Assembly (NCBI GenBank): GCA_046291875.1 | Contig: JBKBSF010000011.1 | Coordinates: 62,001-126,000 of the forward strand | DNA from: SKVR01 sp046291875 | GTDB taxonomy: Bacteria > Bacteroidota > Bacteroidia > Bacteroidales > UBA7960 | Reading direction: 5' to 3' | DNA: 64,000 bases | In this document: positions 14,805-24,379 of the stretch, one piece after another | Layout of the letters: each line of letters begins with the position of its first letter | Numbering within the stretch: position 1 is the first letter of the stretch | Translations under genes and position numbers: made by a program | The notes under the pieces: generated by a model | The model's input: the letters and a program-made list of their open reading frames with translations, nothing else | The model's database searches: none | What the model was told of the DNA's origin: nothing

Positions 14805-16049
14805 ATGATTAAGAAATTATCAGCCCATAGGGTTTCGGGGCAGTTACATGCCCCTGCTTCTAAAAGTGTTGCCCAGCGGGCCATCGCCATTGCCTGCCTG
14901 GCTCATGGCACCTCCCGGATCGTACATCCGGGCACATCTGAAGATGTTCTGGCTGCCATTGGAGTGGCTCGTGCATTGGGTGCCGATGTAGAGCAACAGC
15001 CTGACAGACTTATTATCAAAGGAGGGGTGAGCCTCCCCCGCGAACCCCTGCATTGCGGGGAAGCCGGATTAGGTATACGTATGTTTTCCGCCATTGCCGC
15101 TACTCTCAATCAACCTGTTATTCTTACAGGTGAGGGTTCGTTGTGCAGCAGACCCATGGATATGATCTGCAGTTCACTGCAAGCTGCCGGGGCAACCTGC
15201 CAGGCAAGCGATGGGAAGATCCCTATCCGGGTTCAAGGACCTTTGCCCGGGGGGGTAGCTCACATCGATGGCTCTGTAAGTTCGCAGGTGCTAACAGGTT
15301 TGCTCATCGCGGCGGCACACGCACGCCAGGATGTTACCCTGAAGGTGCACGATCTGAAAAGCCAGCCTTATGTGGATATTACCACACAGATGATGATGGA
15401 TTTTGGTGTTGAAGTCGAAAACCGAAACTACCAGGAGTTTGTAATTCCAGCACCCCAGAATTATCAGGCTCGCACCTATGTGGTAGAAGGAGACTGGAGT
15501 GGAGCTGCCTTTTTGCTGGTGGCCGGGGCTTTGGGTGGACATATCCGCCTGGAAAACCTTGATATGCACTCACCTCAAGCTGATCGAGCCATTATGGAAG
15601 CCCTGAAGAGCTCAGGTGCTTCGATCCGTGCAGATAAATCAGGGATCGAAATAAACAAAGCACCTTTACATGCATTTAACTTCGATGCCACCCACTGTCC
15701 TGACCTTTTTCCTCCTTTGGTAGCATTAGCGGCAGGTTGCAAAGGGCTCAGTGTCATTAAAGGAGTGGGCCGGTTGAAGGTAAAAGAGAGCGACAGAGCA
15801 TTGGCTTTGGTACAGGAATTTTCCAGGCTTGGACTGGCTATTTATACAGAAAATGACAATATGTATATAGAGGGTGGGAATGTGTTGAAAAGTGCCCGGG
15901 TGCATTCTCATCACGACCACCGGATTGCAATGGCCTGTGCCGTAGCCTCGCTACTTACCGATGGCTGTGTTGAAATTGAAGAAGCCCAGGTTGTGGCCAA
16001 ATCCTATCCTGGTTTTTATGAGGATTTTGCCCGTATTTCAGGAGAATGA
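14805..16049 (+). CDS. aroA: 3-phosphoshikimate 1-carboxyvinyltransferase (EPSP synthase)
   Basis: 414 residues from ATG 14805, chosen because it follows the aroB stop by 4 bp and gives MIKKLSAHR; a start at 14781 would overlap aroB. The enzyme makes EPSP from shikimate 3-phosphate and PEP. Seen: PASKSVAQRA (S3P site, Lys then Ser), GEAGLGIRMF in place of the GNAGTAxR loop of enterobacteria, GSVSSQVLTGL, and the C-terminal KESDRA and DHRIAMA motifs. The altered second loop looks typical of Bacteroidota enzymes rather than damage, but I could not check this. Confidence 0.94.
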   Translation: MIKKLSAHRVSGQLHAPASKSVAQRAIAIACLAHGTSRIVHPGTSEDVLAAIGVARALGADVEQQPDRLIIKGGVSLPREPLHCGEAGLGIRMFSAIAATLNQPVILTGEGSLCSRPMDMICSSLQAAGATCQASDGKIPIRVQGPLPGGVAHIDGSVSSQVLTGLLIAAAHARQDVTLKVHDLKSQPYVDITTQMMMDFGVEVENRNYQEFVIPAPQNYQARTYVVEGDWSGAAFLLVAGALGGHIRLENLDMHSPQADRAIMEALKSSGASIRADKSGIEINKAPLHAFNFDATHCPDLFPPLVALAAGCKGLSVIKGVGRLKVKESDRALALVQEFSRLGLAIYTENDNMYIEGGNVLKSARVHSHHDHRIAMACAVASLLTDGCVEIEEAQVVAKSYPGFYEDFARISGE

Positions 16050-16116
16050 TCCAGAAAAGGAGTAGGGTTTGAAACCGGCAGCTTGAAGAGTAAAAAACTT
16101 TAAACCAAACCTTGCT

Positions 16117-16158
16117 CATTACCTATTACCCATCACCATTACCCATTAATCATTGACC
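16117..16158 (+). repeat. ATTACCC-type short repeat before aroC
   Basis: Degenerate tandem units of 7-9 bases (CATTACCTATTACCCATCAC, then CATTACCCATTAATCATTGACC) end 2 bp before the aroC ATG, in an otherwise gene-free 111-bp gap. They recall the ATCACC-type stretch at 5106-5158 in the trp operon. Confidence 0.6.
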
Positions 16159-16160
16159 CT

Positions 16161-17162
16161 ATGAACACCTTCGGAACTCATTTTCGTATTTCAATATTCG
16201 GAGAGTCGCACGGGCCGGCCATCGGCATTACCCTGGATGGCTGCCCTCCCGGATTACCTCTCAGACAAGAAGATTTTCTGGCAGACCTGGAGCGTCGCAA
16301 GCCCGGAGCAAAAGGTACTACACCACGAAAAGAGGACGATACTCCCGAAATTGTTTCAGGTCTGTTCAGAGACCATACTACCGGAGCTCCAATCACCATT
16401 CTTTTTCGAAACCAGAATACCCGTTCGGGTGATTATGATAACCTGGTGAAAACACCACGGCCCGGGCACAGCGATTTTGTGGCATGGAAACGTTTTGGAG
16501 GATTTAACGACCACAGGGGAGGAGGACATTTCTCCGGCAGGCTTACCCTGGCACTGGTGGCTGCGGGTGTCGTGGCAAAAAAGCTGATTGAACCGGTCCA
16601 AATCCATGCACAACTCATCGCTGCCGGGGGAGACCCCAATATAGAGCAGGCAGTGGCAAAAGCACTCGAAGAAGGCGATTCTGTGGGTGGTTTGGTAGAA
16701 TGCAAAGCCACCTCGATCCCAATTGGATGGGGAGAGCCCTTCTTCAACCCGGTTGAATCTGTGATTGCCCACCTGGCTTTTGCAGTGCCCGCCATTAAAG
16801 GAATTGAGTTTGGGTCTGGATTTAGAGCTGCTGGCATGCGTGGAAGCAAGCACAACGATCCCATTTTGGATGAAACAGGTAGGACCGCAACCAACAATGC
16901 CGGAGGTATTACTGGCGGAATATCCAATGGCAATGATCTGGTTTTCAGGGTAGCGGTAAAACCCACCTCGAGCATAAGTATTGAGCAGAAAACCTGGAGT
17001 ATTGAAACCGGCAAGGTAGAGTCGCTTGAAGTAAAAGGCCGCCATGATGCCTGTATTGCCCTCAGGGTACCCGTGGTAATCGAAGCCATCACTGCTCTTG
17101 CGCTGGCAGATTTGAAGCTTTGGGCTGAAAGCTCGGAACCTGTTAAAAAATTTCACCTATAG
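16161..17162 (+). CDS. aroC: chorismate synthase
   Basis: 333 residues, slightly shorter than the usual 350-390. It converts EPSP to chorismate with reduced FMN. Seen: SIFGESHGPAIG at the N-terminus with the conserved His, RRKPGAKGTTPRKE, RPGHSDF and GGFNDHRGGGHFSGRLT in place of the RxGGRxSAR segment, and GGITGGISNGNDLVFRVA. The HFSGR variant appears to be common in this phylum. It is the last recognisable gene of the aromatic operon. No terminator is visible before the trxB promoter. Confidence 0.94.
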   Translation: MNTFGTHFRISIFGESHGPAIGITLDGCPPGLPLRQEDFLADLERRKPGAKGTTPRKEDDTPEIVSGLFRDHTTGAPITILFRNQNTRSGDYDNLVKTPRPGHSDFVAWKRFGGFNDHRGGGHFSGRLTLALVAAGVVAKKLIEPVQIHAQLIAAGGDPNIEQAVAKALEEGDSVGGLVECKATSIPIGWGEPFFNPVESVIAHLAFAVPAIKGIEFGSGFRAAGMRGSKHNDPILDETGRTATNNAGGITGGISNGNDLVFRVAVKPTSSISIEQKTWSIETGKVESLEVKGRHDACIALRVPVVIEAITALALADLKLWAESSEPVKKFHL

Positions 17163-17199
17163 TTGTATCTATATAACAATATATGTCTTGTGGTTTTCT

Positions 17200-17229
17200 T
17201 TTGTTCTTAAATGAAAAGAAGTAATTTTG
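17200..17229 (+). promoter_or_regulatory. trxB promoter
   Basis: TTTG (17200-17203), an 18-nt spacer and an exact -7 box TAATTTTG (17222-17229), 37 nt before the trxB ATG. It fits the Bacteroidota housekeeping consensus closely. Confidence 0.75.
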
Positions 17230-17266
17230 CTGCAAAATTTAAAAAACAAGAAAAATCCAGACAGAT

Positions 17267-18205
17267 ATGAGTGAGAACTTAGAGAAAATCAAGTGTTTGA
17301 TCATAGGGTCAGGGCCTGCGGGCTATACTGCAGCAATCTATGCTGCCCGTGCCGACCTTAAACCTGTTATTTATCAGGGTTTGCAACCCGGAGGGCAACT
17401 TACCATTACCACCGAAGTGGAGAACTACCCAGGGTATCCTGATGGTAAAACCGGCCCGGAGATGATGGTCGACTTTCAGAAACAAGCAGAACGTTTTGGA
17501 ACAGATGTTCGCTGGGGTTTAGTTACAGAGGTAGATTTGTCTCAGCGTCCTTTCAAAGTAACAGTAGATGAAAAGACCCAGGTGCTTGCAGAAACCCTTA
17601 TCATTGCTACCGGAGCATCTGCCAAATGGCTGGGGCTTGAGTCAGAAAAAACATTCAATGGCTTTGGTGTTTCTGCCTGTGCAACATGCGATGGGTTTTT
17701 CTTCAGAGGACAAACTGTTGCTGTTGTAGGAGGTGGGGATACGGCCTGTGAAGAGGCATCTTATCTTTCCAAGTTGTGCAAAAAGGTTTATCTGATCCAT
17801 CGTCGCGATGAGTTGCGCGCATCTAAAGCCATGCAACACAGGGTGATGAAAGCCGAAAATATTGAGATCGTATGGAATCATATTCCCAAAGAGATCGTGG
17901 GAGATAAAACCGTTAATGGTGTAATCCTTGAAAATGCAATTACGGGTGAAGAGAAACGCCTTGATATTGAAGGTTTCTTTGTAGCCATTGGGCATAAACC
18001 CAATTCAGACATCTTCAAGGGTCAACTTAAGATGGATGAGAATGGCTACCTGATTACCAAACCCGATTCCACAGCAACCGATATCCCCGGCGTATTTGCC
18101 TGTGGCGATGTGCAGGATCATGTGTACCGGCAGGCGGTTACTGCTGCAGGAACAGGTTGTATGGCCGCAATAGAAGCAGAACGATTCCTGGCCGATAATG
18201 ATTGA
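17267..18205 (+). CDS. trxB: thioredoxin-disulfide reductase
   Basis: 312 residues, the low-molecular-weight type. FAD-binding GSGPAGYTAAIYAARA is near residues 14-29, the redox pair is Cys138-Ala-Thr-Cys141 in CATCDGFF, NADPH-binding GGGDTACEEA is near residues 153-162, and FACGDVQDHVYRQAVTAAG closes the FAD site. It transfers electrons from NADPH to thioredoxin in the cytosol. It has its own promoter and terminator, so it is a single-gene unit. Two thioredoxin-fold proteins occur further along (26992-28118) but are exported, so they are not direct cytosolic partners. Confidence 0.96.
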   Translation: MSENLEKIKCLIIGSGPAGYTAAIYAARADLKPVIYQGLQPGGQLTITTEVENYPGYPDGKTGPEMMVDFQKQAERFGTDVRWGLVTEVDLSQRPFKVTVDEKTQVLAETLIIATGASAKWLGLESEKTFNGFGVSACATCDGFFFRGQTVAVVGGGDTACEEASYLSKLCKKVYLIHRRDELRASKAMQHRVMKAENIEIVWNHIPKEIVGDKTVNGVILENAITGEEKRLDIEGFFVAIGHKPNSDIFKGQLKMDENGYLITKPDSTATDIPGVFACGDVQDHVYRQAVTAAGTGCMAAIEAERFLADND

Positions 18206-18234
18206 TCCATGATTCTGATCTGAAGAATTAAAGA

Positions 18235-18261
18235 GCTGCATTCATGAGAATGCGGCTTTTT
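18235..18261 (+). terminator. trxB terminator
   Basis: GCTGCATTC-ATGA-GAATGCGGC, a 9-bp stem with one G.T, followed by five T, 29 nt after the trxB stop. Confidence 0.88.
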
Positions 18262-18488
18262 ATTTGGAGCCATTTCGATGGGTTGCTGAAATTATTTCTG
18301 CTTAGCAACCACTCATAAGCCGGTTATTATTTATTGCTTATTCTGAAAAAAGCTGTTAAGTTTGAAAAAAAAGTCAGATATTTGATATGCTGACCCAACC
18401 CGCCAAAGCTGCATGAGATTTGCACTTTTGGAGGTTCTGCCAGGATACTAACCCAGACCAATCCAAAGACTGTGAAGCAACGAGAGGA

Positions 18489-20339
18489 ATGAATATATTT
18501 GCCCTGCTTTCATTTTTATCTTCTGTTCTGTTTTTTCAAACTGGTGTTTTTGTACTTTACAAAAATCACCGCTCCGGGCTACACCGGGTTTTAGCCTTGC
18601 TATCCTTTTTATTTGCCCTGTATGGTATAGCCTACTATTATCTCTACCAGGCTTCAGATGTTCAGCAGGTTTATCTGCTTGATCGGATAGCAGCCATCGG
18701 GTGGGCCACTTTTCCCGTAGTTACGGTATGGTTTCATATGAAGCTTACCCACAACAGATCTGCGGTAATCAAGGCAATCCTTTTTCTTTTTCTTCTGCCT
18801 GTAGCAGTTATTTCGCTTCTGATGGTGTTGGTGAAGCTTGAAACTCTCAAGGTCTTTTACATGGCATCGGGTACATGGTTTTTTCGCCCCAACGAAGAGA
18901 GCCTTGGTTATATGGTCTTTGTGGCGTATTTGCTGGTAAGTGTACTGGTGGTTTATTTTATGCTCATAGGGTGGTATTATGCTGCTGCTAACAATCGGAC
19001 CCGCACCCAGGCAAAAATTTTGATATTGAGCTTGTCGGTTTTCTTTGTTCTTAGCTTTCTCTCCAACCTTATTTTCCCTCTGTTTCAGATAGAATGGATA
19101 CCGGCTCTGGCTCCGGTAAATGGACTGGTATTGGTAGGGGGTGGTTTGTATGCGTTGCTGCTGATGCCCTCAAGCCGTATTTCATCTGATATGATTTACG
19201 ACCTTGTAATGAAACATGTGAGGGAATTTATATTTCTGCTCAATAAAGAGGGAGCTGTTTATGCTGCCAATAGCCATGTGTTGAATGAATTTAAGTACAA
19301 TCTTTACGACCTGCAGAGAATTGATCCGGGTACGATTTTTTCCGATTTTGTAAAAGTAAGACAGATCATAGAGAAAATGGGCGACCGCGTCAATTCAAGC
19401 CAGACCAGGATGGATATAACCGGACGCGACAGGCAATCTGTCCCTGTATTGCTCTCTGTAATTAAGGTGAGGGATGAGTTTGGGAGGCATTTGGGATATA
19501 TCCTTGTATGCATTGATCACCGGCAAAGATTGAAGTTGCAGGAAGAGGTAGAGGAGCGTTTACGTACAGAAAAAAGCCTTTACCAGATACGTAAGGAGCT
19601 GGAAATGCTCGTAAAAAAGCGGACCTTCGAGTTGCAGGAGGCCAACCAGAGACTGCAGCAGGAGGTTGTAGAACGCAAGCGTGCCGAACAACAGATCAGC
19701 ACCGACCTTCAGGAAAAAATTACACTGGTGCAGGAGGTACATCATCGGGTAAAAAACAATATCCAGATGATCATATCGCTGATAAATATGCTTTGCAACC
19801 ATCCGGCCATTGATCCGCCTACTTCTGAAAGACTTAGAGATATTGCAGAGAAAGTACGCTACATTTCACGTATCCATGAGGATTTCTATTCCTCACCCAA
19901 TTTATCGAGAATTGAGTTTGCATCTTACCTGAAAAAATCCATTGGAGAACTCTACAGCAATCATGGCAAAGGGTTGGATATTACATTTAAGTTGAATATT
20001 GCCAATGAACAACTGGAGATCAACCAGGCTATTCCGCTTGGAATCATATTCAATGAATTGCTCATTAATGCCATGAAATATGCTTTCCCCAAAGGAAATG
20101 GATCTCCCGGTTCAGGAATGATCAATGTTGAATTTTATAGAAGAGAAGGCAGGTTTCAGTTAATCGTGAAAGATAATGGGGTGGGTTTGCCTGCTGATTT
20201 GCGCGAATTGCAATTTGGCAAAACGGGTCTTAAACTGATTCAGATACTTACCCGCGAGCATCTGCAGGGTAAGCTGGAAACACAGGTCTCGCATGGCACT
20301 TCATTCAAGGTGTCTTTTGATGATACCATGAAATTCTGA
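18489..20339 (+). CDS. 7TM sensor histidine kinase, HisKA_2 type (first of pair)
   Basis: 616 residues from ATG 18489, which starts MNIFALLSFL with AGAGGA just upstream; a start at 18420 would add a polar tail. Residues 1-230 hold about seven membrane helices of the 7TM kinase sensor type, followed by a PAS-like domain (about 240-370), a coiled coil, the dimerisation helix VQEVHHRVKNNIQM with phosphoacceptor His418, and a HATPase domain (N box FNELLINAMKY, G box DNGVGLP). No response regulator is adjacent. It probably phosphorylates a regulator encoded elsewhere. Its ligand is unknown. Confidence 0.9.
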   Translation: MNIFALLSFLSSVLFFQTGVFVLYKNHRSGLHRVLALLSFLFALYGIAYYYLYQASDVQQVYLLDRIAAIGWATFPVVTVWFHMKLTHNRSAVIKAILFLFLLPVAVISLLMVLVKLETLKVFYMASGTWFFRPNEESLGYMVFVAYLLVSVLVVYFMLIGWYYAAANNRTRTQAKILILSLSVFFVLSFLSNLIFPLFQIEWIPALAPVNGLVLVGGGLYALLLMPSSRISSDMIYDLVMKHVREFIFLLNKEGAVYAANSHVLNEFKYNLYDLQRIDPGTIFSDFVKVRQIIEKMGDRVNSSQTRMDITGRDRQSVPVLLSVIKVRDEFGRHLGYILVCIDHRQRLKLQEEVEERLRTEKSLYQIRKELEMLVKKRTFELQEANQRLQQEVVERKRAEQQISTDLQEKITLVQEVHHRVKNNIQMIISLINMLCNHPAIDPPTSERLRDIAEKVRYISRIHEDFYSSPNLSRIEFASYLKKSIGELYSNHGKGLDITFKLNIANEQLEINQAIPLGIIFNELLINAMKYAFPKGNGSPGSGMINVEFYRREGRFQLIVKDNGVGLPADLRELQFGKTGLKLIQILTREHLQGKLETQVSHGTSFKVSFDDTMKF

Positions 20340-20347
20340 TAAAAATT

Positions 20348-22204
20348 ATGAATGCTTTTTCAATCATATCTGCTATAGTGTTTCTGCTTTATTTGCAGAT
20401 GGGGATTTATGTGTTTCTGAAAAACAGGACCTCTCGAATCAATCAGATGTTTTTGGGGCTTTGTTTAAGCTTTGCATTATGGGCTTTTGGTTACATATTT
20501 GTTTTTTCCGCCCCAAGTATAGAGTATGTGCTGGGATGGGATCTGGTGGCAATGCCTGGATATGCTCTCTTTCCTGCATTTATGGTGGGATTTAATATAT
20601 ATATGAGTGGATCTGATGCAGGAAAAATATTGCGCAGATCGGTGTTTACGATTTCTGTATTGCTGGCCCTGTTACTCATTGTTTTGGGTTTTATGGGGTT
20701 TGGGCAACCCGCAGAGGTGTATTACGGAACCTTTAGCTGGCTTTTTATGTATGATGCAACAGATCCGTACTATCTGTTTTTCTATATTTATGTAGGACTT
20801 GCAGCTGCACTTTCAGGGTTTTTCCTGCTTGCCTGGTCGCGCCGTATTGATAATCAAAAGGACCGCCTGCAGTTTAGGTTCATTTTTTATCCTTTTCTGT
20901 TTTCAGCCATAATTACCATTCTTTTTGATGTTGTTTTGCCCTCCATCGGCGATGCTTATATGCCTATGATAGGTCATCTGGCCTCTTTCCCATGGCTGGC
21001 AGGTATCGCAGTGGCTATCGTTAAGTTTCAATTTATGCGCAATCCTGATCATGTGATGGCAAGTCAGGCACTTTCTGAAATCCGTGAGATCGTCATATTC
21101 ATTGATGACAGCAACCATATCGTTCGTACCAACAGGTTTACCAATCGGTTGCTGGGCATAAGAGAAGAGGCTATACAAGGGCAGCTGGTAAGCAGCTTCT
21201 TCGATAATCAGGCCATGGTGAACAGTTATCTGCAGCGTATCCGCACCCGGCAGCATCTGGGGCCGGTGGCTCTTACCCTTACGGATCAATCGGGCAACCA
21301 TATTGAAACAAGTCTTTCCCTGCTGGCCATTCAGGATACTTTCAACGATTATCGGGGTTGTATTTTGTACGGGCATGATAATCGCGAAGCACTGAACCTG
21401 CAAAAGGAGATCATTATCAGGCAACATGCTGAAAAAAATCTGCGTTCTATCAGTGAAGTTCTCGAAACCCGGGTAAAAGAAAGAACCCGCGAATTGGCCA
21501 ATTCTTACAAAGAGTTGCAGGTAAAGATGACCGAACGCATGCGCATTGAGGAGCAGATCAAAGCTGATATTGCCGAAAAAGAGATCCTCATCAATGAAAT
21601 CCACAATCGGGTGAAAAATAATATGAATATTATTATCTCACTCATCAACGCTCAGGACAAGAAGAACACTACACGCATAGCCTCGCAGAAGTTTAATGAC
21701 CTGGCCCAAAGAGTAAGAACCCTGTTGATTGTTCATCAGCACCTTTACCTCTCTATCAATTATTCAGATGTAGACTTTGCCAGTTTTCTCAAAACCATCA
21801 GCCAGGATTTGCTGGTGTTGCACAAGCGTACAGAAAAAGTTGAGATAAGACTGGAGGTGTCTGATGTTTTCCTGGACGTGGATTATGCCATTCCTATGGG
21901 TATTATTGTAAATGAGCTTATTTCAAATGCCCTGCAGCATGGTTTTTCCTCCTGGTTTCTGGGAAGAAACAAGGGGCGTAAGAATATTCTTTTTGTGGAA
22001 TATCTTTTCAAGGATGGTGTTTATGAAATAAGTGTAAATGATAATGGGAAAGGACTTCCTGAAGACTTTGATATCCAGGAGTTGACCACCAACGGATTGC
22101 CCCTGGTAGAAATACTGGTCAATGACCAGATCAATGGAAGCATGGAGGTGTTCACCTCTTCGGAAGGCACTCTTTTCAAAGTAACTTTTAAAGCGGTGAA
22201 ATAA
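20348..22204 (+). CDS. 7TM sensor histidine kinase, HisKA_2 type (second of pair)
   Basis: 618 residues, same architecture as the preceding gene: 7TM N-terminus (about 1-225), PAS-like domain, coiled coil, HisKA_2 helix INEIHNRVKNNMNI with His419, and HATPase (VNELISNALQHG, DNGKGLP). The family motif HHRVKNN reads HNRVKNN here, so the phosphoacceptor His is kept but the second His is Asn. It starts 8 bp after the first kinase, so the pair are co-transcribed and probably arose by duplication. They might act as a heterodimer; that is inference. Confidence 0.9.
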   Translation: MNAFSIISAIVFLLYLQMGIYVFLKNRTSRINQMFLGLCLSFALWAFGYIFVFSAPSIEYVLGWDLVAMPGYALFPAFMVGFNIYMSGSDAGKILRRSVFTISVLLALLLIVLGFMGFGQPAEVYYGTFSWLFMYDATDPYYLFFYIYVGLAAALSGFFLLAWSRRIDNQKDRLQFRFIFYPFLFSAIITILFDVVLPSIGDAYMPMIGHLASFPWLAGIAVAIVKFQFMRNPDHVMASQALSEIREIVIFIDDSNHIVRTNRFTNRLLGIREEAIQGQLVSSFFDNQAMVNSYLQRIRTRQHLGPVALTLTDQSGNHIETSLSLLAIQDTFNDYRGCILYGHDNREALNLQKEIIIRQHAEKNLRSISEVLETRVKERTRELANSYKELQVKMTERMRIEEQIKADIAEKEILINEIHNRVKNNMNIIISLINAQDKKNTTRIASQKFNDLAQRVRTLLIVHQHLYLSINYSDVDFASFLKTISQDLLVLHKRTEKVEIRLEVSDVFLDVDYAIPMGIIVNELISNALQHGFSSWFLGRNKGRKNILFVEYLFKDGVYEISVNDNGKGLPEDFDIQELTTNGLPLVEILVNDQINGSMEVFTSSEGTLFKVTFKAVK

Positions 22205-22267
22205 ACCAGGTTTTTTTCATGGTAGTTAAGTATATTTGAAATACGTCAATCAAAAGATATACAGTCA

Positions 22268-22402
22268 AATGAAACTTGCATGTGCACTGCGGCTCACAAA
22301 AGATAATGTAGAAGAATATTCATGATAATTCTGTCAGACCAGCCGATACCGCACCTGCGGTAGTGCTCAGCTAAGCTAATTACTTAATTAAAATATTTTC
22401 TG
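22268..22402 (+). repeat. 135-nt start-codon-abutting element, copy 2
   Basis: It begins AATGAAACTTGCATGTGCAC and ends TTAATTAAAATATTTTCTG directly before the ATG of the osmC-like gene. The first 36 nt match copy 1 (4903-4868, minus) with one difference, and the 3' end matches copies 1 and 3. The middle diverges but carries a hairpin, ACCGCA-CC-TGCGGT, where copy 1 has CCCCGC-AAAG-GCGGGG. An 18-codon frame beginning MKLACALRLTKDNVEEYS lies in the 5' part. Confidence 0.75.
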
Positions 22403-22822
22403 ATGAAGAGAGAAGTGAAAATTGACTGGGTTGAATCCCTGGAGTTTAAGGCAGAAATGGATGGGCATACCATTACACTTGATGGCCCACCTGAGGCAGG
22501 TGGCAGAAACAAGGGTGTGCGCCCCAAACCCTTAATGTTGCTGGCTTTGGCAGGGTGTACCGGCATGGATGTAGTTTCGATCCTTAAAAAAATGAGGGTG
22601 GAAATAGACGGCCTCAGCATTCATGTGGAAGGCGATATGGAGGAGGAAGCCCCCAATGCATTTACTGCCATGCAGGTAGTGTATACTTTCCGTGGTAAGG
22701 ACCTGCCTTTAGACAAACTTGAAAAAGCGGTAGAACTCTCCAAAGAGAAGTATTGCGGAGTTAGTGCAGTGCTGCAAAAGGCCCTCCCTATTACCTATCA
22801 AATACGTGTAGAAACACCCTGA
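22403..22822 (+). CDS. OsmC/Ohr-family protein
   Basis: 139 residues. OsmC/Ohr proteins are cytosolic dimers, often thiol peroxidases acting on organic hydroperoxides. The helix PLMLLALAGCTGMDVVSILKKM carries the first conserved cysteine, and EKYCGVSAVLQKALPITYQI carries the second, so both catalytic Cys positions are present. It is a single gene between the kinase pair and the convergent DUF2851 gene. The start is set by the 135-nt element that ends at the ATG. The physiological substrate cannot be read from sequence. Confidence 0.88.
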   Translation: MKREVKIDWVESLEFKAEMDGHTITLDGPPEAGGRNKGVRPKPLMLLALAGCTGMDVVSILKKMRVEIDGLSIHVEGDMEEEAPNAFTAMQVVYTFRGKDLPLDKLEKAVELSKEKYCGVSAVLQKALPITYQIRVETP

Positions 22823-22847
22823 GCCGAAATTATTGACATTCACCAGT

Positions 22848-24122
22848 TTATCCGTTTCGGATCAGGTTGAGGCCAACGGCACAGTTCAGGCATTTTTTTG
22901 GGGTGCAGTAGAACTTCTTTAGCTCCAGGAGAGCCTGGCTTTCGGCAGCATTGGCTGGGGTAATACCCAGTTTCTTCCAATTCCGGATCACCGCGTTATC
23001 CTCTGCATCCAGCGTGCTGAGCATAGCAAAAGCCTGGTCTTTCTGTTCTGGCTTCAAACTGTGGTTTCCGTAGACAAATTTCATAGGCACCAGCGTGTTG
23101 ATTATGATATTGTCGATGGCATCATGTCCTAGTTTCTTAATCCTGCTTCCCGAAGGTTTATCAAAGGTGTAATGGGTATCCCAGTAAGGTGAGCATTGAA
23201 GGTCGAATAACAGATAAATCTCATCCACTGAAGCACATTCTACAAGCCGCGAAAACAGGCCTGAAGATTGATGGATCAGCCTGGCAAACTGAGCCAGGCG
23301 AAGGGTCGGGAAGTTAGGGGGGCGCAATTTGCTGGTTTTCCAGAGCGATTTTTCCATGGGGCTCAATTGGTATTTTTTTCTTAGAAAAATGTACTCTCTC
23401 CTAAGCAGATTGGGGTAGGCATCCGAAAAGGTTTCTTCGAGCATACCCGCTTGCCCCATTAGCAAGGCTTCGAGCTGTGTAAGATCATTCTTGTGTTTGC
23501 CCAGGATAAGATAAGGGGTTTTCTGAGCCAGCAAGCCAAAGGGACTGGCATTGACCTTAAACCCGAAATTGCGGGCCAGGAAGTAATAAAAAGTTTGTTC
23601 CCAGCTTTGATTGAAATAGTGAAAAAACTCCAGAATCTCCTCCGATTTTCGTTCCAACCGTTCAATCTGTAACCTGCTGAGCCAGTTCATAAGAATTACC
23701 GGTTGTGTTTGGTCTATGAATGCGGCACAGGGTATCCAGGAGCGCGATTCCATTATTTTGATATATTTGCTGGCCAATGCAGGGTCGAAGCAGGAGCTGA
23801 TCTCCAGCACCGGAATAGGGTTTCCCATACTGTCCTCAATTTCACAATCATGCTCCATTACAACATGCAGAATGATATTGTGGTAGGCTTCATCGTGCTG
23901 ATGGTTATGTCGGTACCAGTCTGAGGACTTCAGATGCATCTCCACATTTCCGACCCATAGGGTTTCTCCAATTCTAACCCGGGCAGCAGAAAAATCGGGG
24001 CCGCTGTGTTTGTTCCAACTGCCAGGGCTTAGGATCTGAAGTGTTTCTCCCTGGGTAGTATGCATGGGTCCGGGATCAAGAAGCCTGAACCTCCATAAAA
24101 AGTGGATGAAATCTTCCTTCAT
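22848..24122 (-). CDS. DUF2851 family protein
   Basis: 424 residues from ATG 24122, giving MKEDFIHFLWRFRLLDP, the expected N-terminus of this Bacteroidota-specific family; an ATG at 24182 would add 20 residues of doubtful coding. The family is uncharacterised. The C-terminus contains CTPKKCLNCAVGLNLI, three cysteines in a CxxC-like cluster that could bind metal, and NKHSGPDFSAARVRIG near the N-terminus is strongly conserved in the family as I remember it. It is convergent with the osmC-like gene. No function is proposed. Confidence 0.82.
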   Translation of the reverse strand: MKEDFIHFLWRFRLLDPGPMHTTQGETLQILSPGSWNKHSGPDFSAARVRIGETLWVGNVEMHLKSSDWYRHNHQHDEAYHNIILHVVMEHDCEIEDSMGNPIPVLEISSCFDPALASKYIKIMESRSWIPCAAFIDQTQPVILMNWLSRLQIERLERKSEEILEFFHYFNQSWEQTFYYFLARNFGFKVNASPFGLLAQKTPYLILGKHKNDLTQLEALLMGQAGMLEETFSDAYPNLLRREYIFLRKKYQLSPMEKSLWKTSKLRPPNFPTLRLAQFARLIHQSSGLFSRLVECASVDEIYLLFDLQCSPYWDTHYTFDKPSGSRIKKLGHDAIDNIIINTLVPMKFVYGNHSLKPEQKDQAFAMLSTLDAEDNAVIRNWKKLGITPANAAESQALLELKKFYCTPKKCLNCAVGLNLIRNG

Positions 24123-24341
24123 AAAGAGCCAATATTTGTTGCTTAATCTTCTGCAGAACCTGAGAATGCCTTTTTGCAACACCCCGGCTGAAATCGGTTT
24201 AAGGGAGATTAAAAAGCATTTGAGGCTTGCAAGGTGCTTAAAGATAAAAAGAACTTACCAACAAAGGAAATACTTCGCCCAATATGTTTGATCAAAGGCT
24301 TTACAATTTGAATTTTTATTCGTAATTTAACCGAAAAATAT

Positions 24342-24349
24342 TACTTTTG
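24342..24349 (+). promoter_or_regulatory. -7 box of the zapA cluster
   Basis: TACTTTTG is an exact TAnnTTTG match, 30 nt before the ATG at 24380. No clear -33 TTTG is present at the right distance. Confidence 0.55.
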
Positions 24350-24379
24350 TAACAGTAATCAGGATTATATCTATATGTA

